DNA from: CAZNYN01 sp964422205
GTDB taxonomy: Bacteria > Synergistota > Synergistia > Synergistales > Synergistaceae
Reading direction: 5' to 3'
DNA: 5,519 nucleotides
NCBI GenBank assembly: GCA_964422205.1
Contig: CAYRAI010000072.1
Span: 1 to 5,519, forward strand
This document shows positions 5,487 to 5,519 of the stretch, piece by piece (within the stretch, counting starts at the first letter, position 1; the number at the start of each line of letters is the position of its first letter). Below the pieces are notes generated by a model. The model was not told where the DNA came from. It worked only from the letters and a program-made list of their open reading frames with translations, and did not search any database. A program made the position numbers and the translations under genes.

Positions 5487-5519
5487 CGAATTGATGTGAA
5501 ACCGCACCCATAGAAAAAG

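Noticed and set aside
1..5519. CRISPR array, tRNA or rRNA genes, phage or conjugation genes.
   Set aside because: No regularly spaced repeats, cloverleaf or rRNA-like stretches, and no such coding signatures were seen on either strand.

Overview
The window looks like a chromosomal or metagenomic contig from the bacterial phylum Synergistota, possibly a gut type such as Cloacibacillus (genus is a guess). The main evidence is the end of the rightmost reading frame: SSGGCNAGF, then a hydrophobic stretch, then a basic tail. This is the layout of the Synergist-CTERM protein-sorting signal, known from that phylum. Composition by eye is near 50% GC in the genes and clearly AT-rich between about 1910 and 2200.

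Layout, left to right. (1) From 1 to 1909 on the minus strand lies most of a secreted subtilisin-like (S8) serine protease with signal peptide, propeptide and a complete Asp/His/Ser triad. Its C-terminus runs off the left edge. (2) From about 1910 to 2199 is a short AT-rich spacer. It holds a decayed 5' scrap of an insertion-sequence transposase, bounded by inverted copies of CATAACGAT, and a strong bulged hairpin. The hairpin also sits where a terminator for the next operon is expected. (3) From 2200 to about 4636 on the minus strand is a tight three-gene operon: a TPR protein, then a DUF4037 nucleotidyltransferase-fold protein, then a DUF4125 protein. Both gene junctions are 4-bp ATGA overlaps. 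A good promoter lies just upstream at 4682-4710. (4) From 4802 to 4828 is a terminator hairpin facing the minus strand. It follows the end of a small secreted-peptide gene (minus, stop at 4850-4852) that has lost its start codon. (5) From about 4982 to 5486 on the plus strand is the C-terminal part of a Synergist-CTERM surface protein that has lost its N-terminus. The two broken genes meet at about 4981-4986, exactly at an AAGCTT hexamer. This is either a real rearrangement or a cloning/assembly chimera.

How the genes work together: the three operon genes are almost certainly co-transcribed and translationally coupled. Their families tell us one likely has a nucleotidyl-transfer fold and another a protein-protein scaffold, but no biochemical role is established that I can name. 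This operon is the best candidate here for an undescribed system. The protease and the sorted surface protein belong to the cell-envelope or secreted fraction and are probably independent of the operon.
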